Below, piece after piece: positions 5,138 through 7,702 of a DNA stretch of 7,702 nt. The notes below the pieces were generated by a model, which saw nothing but the letters and a program-made list of their open reading frames with translations, was not told where the DNA came from and searched no databases. The stretch is from Clostridia bacterium (GTDB taxonomy: Bacteria > Bacillota > Clostridia > TANB77 > UBA1234). Both the position numbers and the translations under genes were made by a program. The stretch covers positions 1-7,702 of the forward strand of contig CAAEBC010000024.1 of the NCBI GenBank assembly GCA_900753975.1, given 5' to 3'. How positions within the stretch are numbered: position 1 is the stretch's first letter; every line of letters starts with the position of its first letter.

Positions 5138-6913
5138 ATGAAAAAAGTTTATGCGGTTATTGGGATAATTTTAATTTTGATGTGCTCTGTAGTTCAAGCA
5201 AATGAGATGAGGTCTATAGATATGAATGTGTTTATAGATGAGAATGGTAATGCAAATGTTACAGAAACTTGGCAGTATTATTCTGATTCAGGAACGGAGT
5301 GTTATCATTCATATAAGAATTTAGGAAATTCTAAAATTAAGAATTTGATTGTGTCAGATGATGTTATGACTTATGAGATTCTAGATGGTTGGGACGTTAA
5401 TGGAAGTTTTGACGATAAAAAGTATAAATGCGGAATAAACAATACTTCTGATGGAATAGAAATTTGTTGGGGAATATCTGAGTATGGTAATAAAGAGTAT
5501 GTTGTAAATTATGTTATAACTAATTTTGTATCTGAACTAAATGATTCGCAAATGGCATATTGGGAGTTAATTCCACAAGGTACTGCACCACAAGAAGCAA
5601 GTATAACAATATGGAGCGAGCTTGATTACGAAGATACTTTGCCTGTTTGGGGTTATGGAAATTATGGTGGATTTTGTTATGTCGCTGATGGAAAAATAGA
5701 AATGAAATCTGATGGAGCACTTGACGATGATGAATATATGACAATACTTGTAAAATTTTCTAATGGTATGTTTAATTGTGTAGAGAAAATAGATGAAGAT
5801 TTTGAGTATTATTATGATTTATCTGTTGAAAATGCTGAAAAATATCAAGAAGATGATGTTACAGGAACTCTAGCAGTTATAATCTTTTTTATGATAACTG
5901 TTTTCACATTTATTCTTAGTATTGCGGTTATTTCTATGCAAGAAAATGTTAAAGTAGAAAAATCTGATATTAAAAGTATGAAATCTGCACCATTATATAG
6001 AGATATTCCATGTAATGGCAATGTCGAAAGAGCTTTTTATATTTCTGCATTATATAAATTAACTAAGAAAGATGCAGATTTGTTTGGTGCTTTATTACTT
6101 AAGTGGTTGAAGAAGGATATAATATCAATACAACCAGCTTCAGAAGTTGATATTCAAAAAGCAAGAGACGTATATGGTAGGATTAAAGCAGCAAAAGAAA
6201 AAGAAACAGTTTTAGAAGATACAGCAGATTTTAATGAATTTGATAATCAAAAAGTAAATCAAATACACAACATGATGAAAGTAGTTGAAGAAAAGAGAAG
6301 ATCAATAATTTTAAAAAGCACAGGAGATTCATGGGATTTTGATAGTCAAAAAGAAAGAGATATATATAACATGATGAGAGAAGCAAGTAAAGATGGTATT
6401 TTGTCTCAAGGTGAATTTGAAAAATGGTGTAACAAAAATTACAATAAAATATTTAAATGGCTTGAGAATGTGAAAAAAGAAGAAATAGATGAACTAGTAA
6501 AAGAGGGAAAGATAATTAAATTAAAGAAAAATAAATATCAAGCGGAAAGTACATTAACAAAAGATGCTATGGAACTTGCAGGACTTAAAAATTTTTTAAA
6601 GGAATATACACTTATAAAAGAAAGGACACCGATAGAAGTTAAGATGTTTGAAGAATATTTAATATATGCACAAATATTTGGAATAGCAAAAGAAGTGCAA
6701 AAAGCTTTTAAAGATTTATACCCAGATATAGTAGCAGAATCATGCTATAGTACGTATGACAATATAAACTTCATATATATGTATTCTAATTCGGCAATGG
6801 AAAGCGCAGCAAGAGCACAAGCAAATGCATATAATAGTGGTGGAGGTGGCTTCTCATCAGGTGGCGGTGGAGGCGGCTCATTTGGTGGAGGTGGCAGTAT
6901 GGGATCGAGATAA
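5138..6913 (+). CDS. DUF2207 domain membrane protein with glycine-rich C-terminus
   Basis: I choose the start at 5138 because GGGGAG (5124-5129) lies eight bases upstream. An in-frame ATG at 5132 is too close, and the longer frame from 5072 lies inside plsC. The 591-residue product begins with a signal peptide (residues 1-21, probable cut after VQA). An extracellular DUF2207 domain follows (about 25-240, opening RSIDMNVFIDENGNANVTET). A transmembrane helix at about 244-266 leads to a cytoplasmic region starting near RDIPCNGNVERAFYISALYK, and the tail from about 566 is Gly/Ser-rich. Gly-rich tails are usual for the family. Most relatives that I recall have further membrane helices in the C-terminal half; none is obvious here. 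A motif of the type D-x-Q-K-x-x-x-I/V-Y/H-x-x-M recurs near residues 337, 369 and 402. Alanine codons favour GCA (25 of 35), unlike cmk. The function is unknown; the family is often linked with LemA. Confidence 0.9.
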   Translation: MKKVYAVIGIILILMCSVVQANEMRSIDMNVFIDENGNANVTETWQYYSDSGTECYHSYKNLGNSKIKNLIVSDDVMTYEILDGWDVNGSFDDKKYKCGINNTSDGIEICWGISEYGNKEYVVNYVITNFVSELNDSQMAYWELIPQGTAPQEASITIWSELDYEDTLPVWGYGNYGGFCYVADGKIEMKSDGALDDDEYMTILVKFSNGMFNCVEKIDEDFEYYYDLSVENAEKYQEDDVTGTLAVIIFFMITVFTFILSIAVISMQENVKVEKSDIKSMKSAPLYRDIPCNGNVERAFYISALYKLTKKDADLFGALLLKWLKKDIISIQPASEVDIQKARDVYGRIKAAKEKETVLEDTADFNEFDNQKVNQIHNMMKVVEEKRRSIILKSTGDSWDFDSQKERDIYNMMREASKDGILSQGEFEKWCNKNYNKIFKWLENVKKEEIDELVKEGKIIKLKKNKYQAESTLTKDAMELAGLKNFLKEYTLIKERTPIEVKMFEEYLIYAQIFGIAKEVQKAFKDLYPDIVAESCYSTYDNINFIYMYSNSAMESAARAQANAYNSGGGGFSSGGGGGGSFGGGGSMGSR

Positions 6914-6979
6914 TTTCTATACTACATTGTGCTGAGTGTAACAAGTATAGTGTGAGCTTTTTTAGAACTCAAAATTTGT

Positions 6980-7015
6980 ACAAAATCGTTGGCTAATTTC
7001 GGTCAGCGATTTTGT
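6980..7015 (+). terminator. Hairpin terminator after the DUF2207 gene
   Basis: acaaaatcgttggc (6980-6993) pairs with gtcagcgattttgt (7002-7015) in a 14-bp stem with two G-U pairs and an eight-base loop. The right arm contains TTTT and is followed by tatta. The left arm contains AAAA, so it could act in both directions. The tail is not a long T-run, so it is a moderate intrinsic terminator. A weaker hairpin at 6917-6950 (ctatact with agtatag) is followed at 6959 by a run of six T, and may add to termination. Confidence 0.65.
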
Positions 7016-7262
7016 TATTAATAAAATTTACATTTTAATTGAGACATGAAAATTATAATTGATTATATATGTGCTATAAGAATATGTAATAAAAGAGTGT
7101 GTATTATAACAACTAAAAGAATAATTAGGGCTGGTATTTTAAAAAGCTAAGTAGCATAGCTCAAAATTCAAAATTTACAATTCGCTAAAAGTACTGAAAG
7201 AATAAGAATTTCACACATTGAGTAATTATACTATAAAAAGCTTTTTAAAATAATAAAAATTG
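7016..7262. other. AT-rich non-coding spacer
   Basis: This 247-bp stretch lies between the terminator and the promoter array. I see no convincing open frame, tRNA or strong hairpin. There is a short 12-bp palindrome AAAAAGCTTTTT at 7235-7246. The last 40 bases are very A/T-rich and adjoin promoter P1, so they could act as an UP element that contacts the alpha subunit of RNA polymerase. That last point is inference. Confidence 0.5.
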
Positions 7263-7265
7263 TTG

Positions 7266-7294
7266 TTGACAAAGCTCTATAAAGATGTTAAGAT
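7266..7294 (+). promoter_or_regulatory. Tandem promoter P1
   Basis: A consensus -35 TTGACA at 7266-7271 and TAAGAT at 7289-7294 are separated by 17 bp. A TG at 7286-7287, one base before the -10 box, makes it an extended -10 promoter. It sits 3' of a very AT-rich tract. Confidence 0.75.
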
Positions 7295-7365
7295 AGGTTT
7301 CGTTGTCGACAAAAATCGATGTGAAAAACATGAAAAAGTTTCCTGAAAAATATATGAAATTTTTG

Positions 7366-7394
7366 TTGACAAACATCGACAAAGATGTTAATAT
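7366..7394 (+). promoter_or_regulatory. Tandem promoter P2
   Basis: TTGACA at 7366-7371 and TAATAT at 7389-7394 have a 17-bp spacer, with the extended -10 TG at 7386-7387. It lies exactly 100 bp after P1 and repeats its aaagatgtta segment. Confidence 0.8.
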
Positions 7395-7467
7395 AAAATA
7401 CGTTGTCGTCAAGAAAAGTTGAGACAAAATTAAAGAAAAAAATCTTTAAAAAATATGAAACTTTTTG

Positions 7468-7496
7468 TTGACAAATCATTCACAAGATGCTATACT
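7468..7496 (+). promoter_or_regulatory. Tandem promoter P3, closest to the leader
   Basis: TTGACA at 7468-7473 and TATACT at 7491-7496 have a 17-bp spacer and an extended -10 TG at 7488-7489. It is the best match to the consensus of the three and is 102 bp after P2. Initiation would be expected near 7502-7504. Confidence 0.85.
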
Positions 7497-7502
7497 GATA
7501 AA

Positions 7503-7702
7503 GCACTGTGGGTGAGGCAAAAGTAAAGCACATTGAAAAGTAAACAATGAGTAAATAAGAGAAAACCAAGCGAAGTTTTTTCAAAGTTAGGAGCATTTAA
7601 ATCGGATGCTTAAACGGAGAAAAAACAAAGTACTAAAACAGTACAATAAATAAGATAACGAATGAGTTATATTAAACTAAGAATTTATAGCGAAAGCTAA
7701 GA
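7503..7702 (+). other. Probable rRNA operon leader (pre-16S 5' region), cut by the window end
   Basis: The 200 bases after P3 contain no gene. They carry a boxA-like segment (agcacattgaaaagt, 7527-7541), comparable with the TTTGAAAACT-type antitermination site in Firmicute rRNA leaders. Small hairpins follow: aaaac/gtttt (7562-7579), agcat/atgct (7592-7610), gtact/agtac (7630-7644), and tagc-gaaa-gcta with a GNRA-type loop (7688-7699). Tandem consensus promoters plus a boxA-like leader are typical of stable-RNA operons. No 16S start such as AGAGTTTGATC is within the window, so the identity of the downstream gene is an inference. Confidence 0.6.
7527..7541 (+). promoter_or_regulatory. boxA-like antitermination site
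   Basis: The sequence agcacattgaaaagt resembles the Bacillus-type rRNA boxA (a CTTTGAAAACT core) and lies about 25 bases after the expected P3 start. In that role it would recruit NusB/NusE to let RNA polymerase transcribe the untranslated rRNA genes. The match is imperfect. Confidence 0.5.

Larger units (their letters stand above)
7263..7496 (+). repeat. Promoter-bearing tandem repeat, about 100-bp period
   Basis: Three units each begin ttgttgacaaa: at 7263, 7363 and 7465. The first two have lengths of 100 and 102 bp. Shared landmarks in the first two are aaagatgtta just before the -10 box, cgttgtcg about 35 bp after the start, and a final atatgaaa followed by a T-run. The third unit is only a promoter segment, after which the sequence turns into the leader. 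The minus-strand open frames here resemble each other only because of this repeat. Confidence 0.8.

Noticed and set aside
7130..7200. Possible tRNA or small structured RNA in the spacer
   Set aside because: The short agcta/tagct pairing and a TTCAAAA-like stretch do not form a cloverleaf.
7245..7479. Two minus-strand open frames of 60 and 63 residues that resemble each other
   Set aside because: Their similarity comes from the 100-bp promoter repeat. They are Phe-rich translations of AT-rich DNA without ribosome binding sites.

Overview
The window is AT-rich, has strong Shine-Dalgarno sites (AAGGAGG, AAAGGAG, GGGGAG) and standard-code genes, and encodes a YtvI-type sporulation membrane protein, LemA and a clostridial-style cmk-plsC pair. 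Together these point to a low-GC Firmicute, most likely an uncharacterised member of the Clostridia. The sequence does not allow a species call.

Layout. Positions 1-76 hold the end of a 25-bp tandem repeat that probably continues to the left. Positions 174-2715 are a tight plus-strand cluster: an AI-2E/YtvI-like membrane protein, LemA, and a two-TM DUF3137 protein, with 14-nt gaps. Next comes the most unusual part, 2718-3759. A small minus-strand gene for a membrane-anchored protein resembling the C-terminal domain of the DUF1980/TIGR03943 family lies between two large hairpin-forming palindromes (2718-3019 and 3601-3759). The palindromes share a nearly identical core in opposite orientations, but their outer arms are unrelated. 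From 3857 to 6913 the plus strand resumes with cmk (CMP kinase), plsC (1-acylglycerol-3-phosphate acyltransferase) and a secreted or membrane DUF2207 protein with a glycine-rich tail. A hairpin terminator follows at 6980-7015.

The right end (7263-7702) carries three near-consensus sigma-A promoters on a roughly 100-bp tandem repeat. They are followed by a boxA-like site and a gene-free leader with small hairpins. This looks like the promoter and leader of a ribosomal RNA operon whose 16S gene would start just beyond the window. No rRNA gene body is present.

How the genes fit together. LemA, DUF3137 and DUF2207 proteins are often encoded near one another, in my knowledge of these families, and probably act at the cell envelope. 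Here the DUF2207 gene is separated from lemA and sits behind cmk-plsC. Cmk supplies CDP from CMP, and CMP is released during phospholipid synthesis. PlsC makes phosphatidic acid, so these two genes link nucleotide and lipid metabolism. The palindrome-flanked gene is the only one on the minus strand and looks like an inserted cassette. No transposase, CRISPR array or tRNA was seen.
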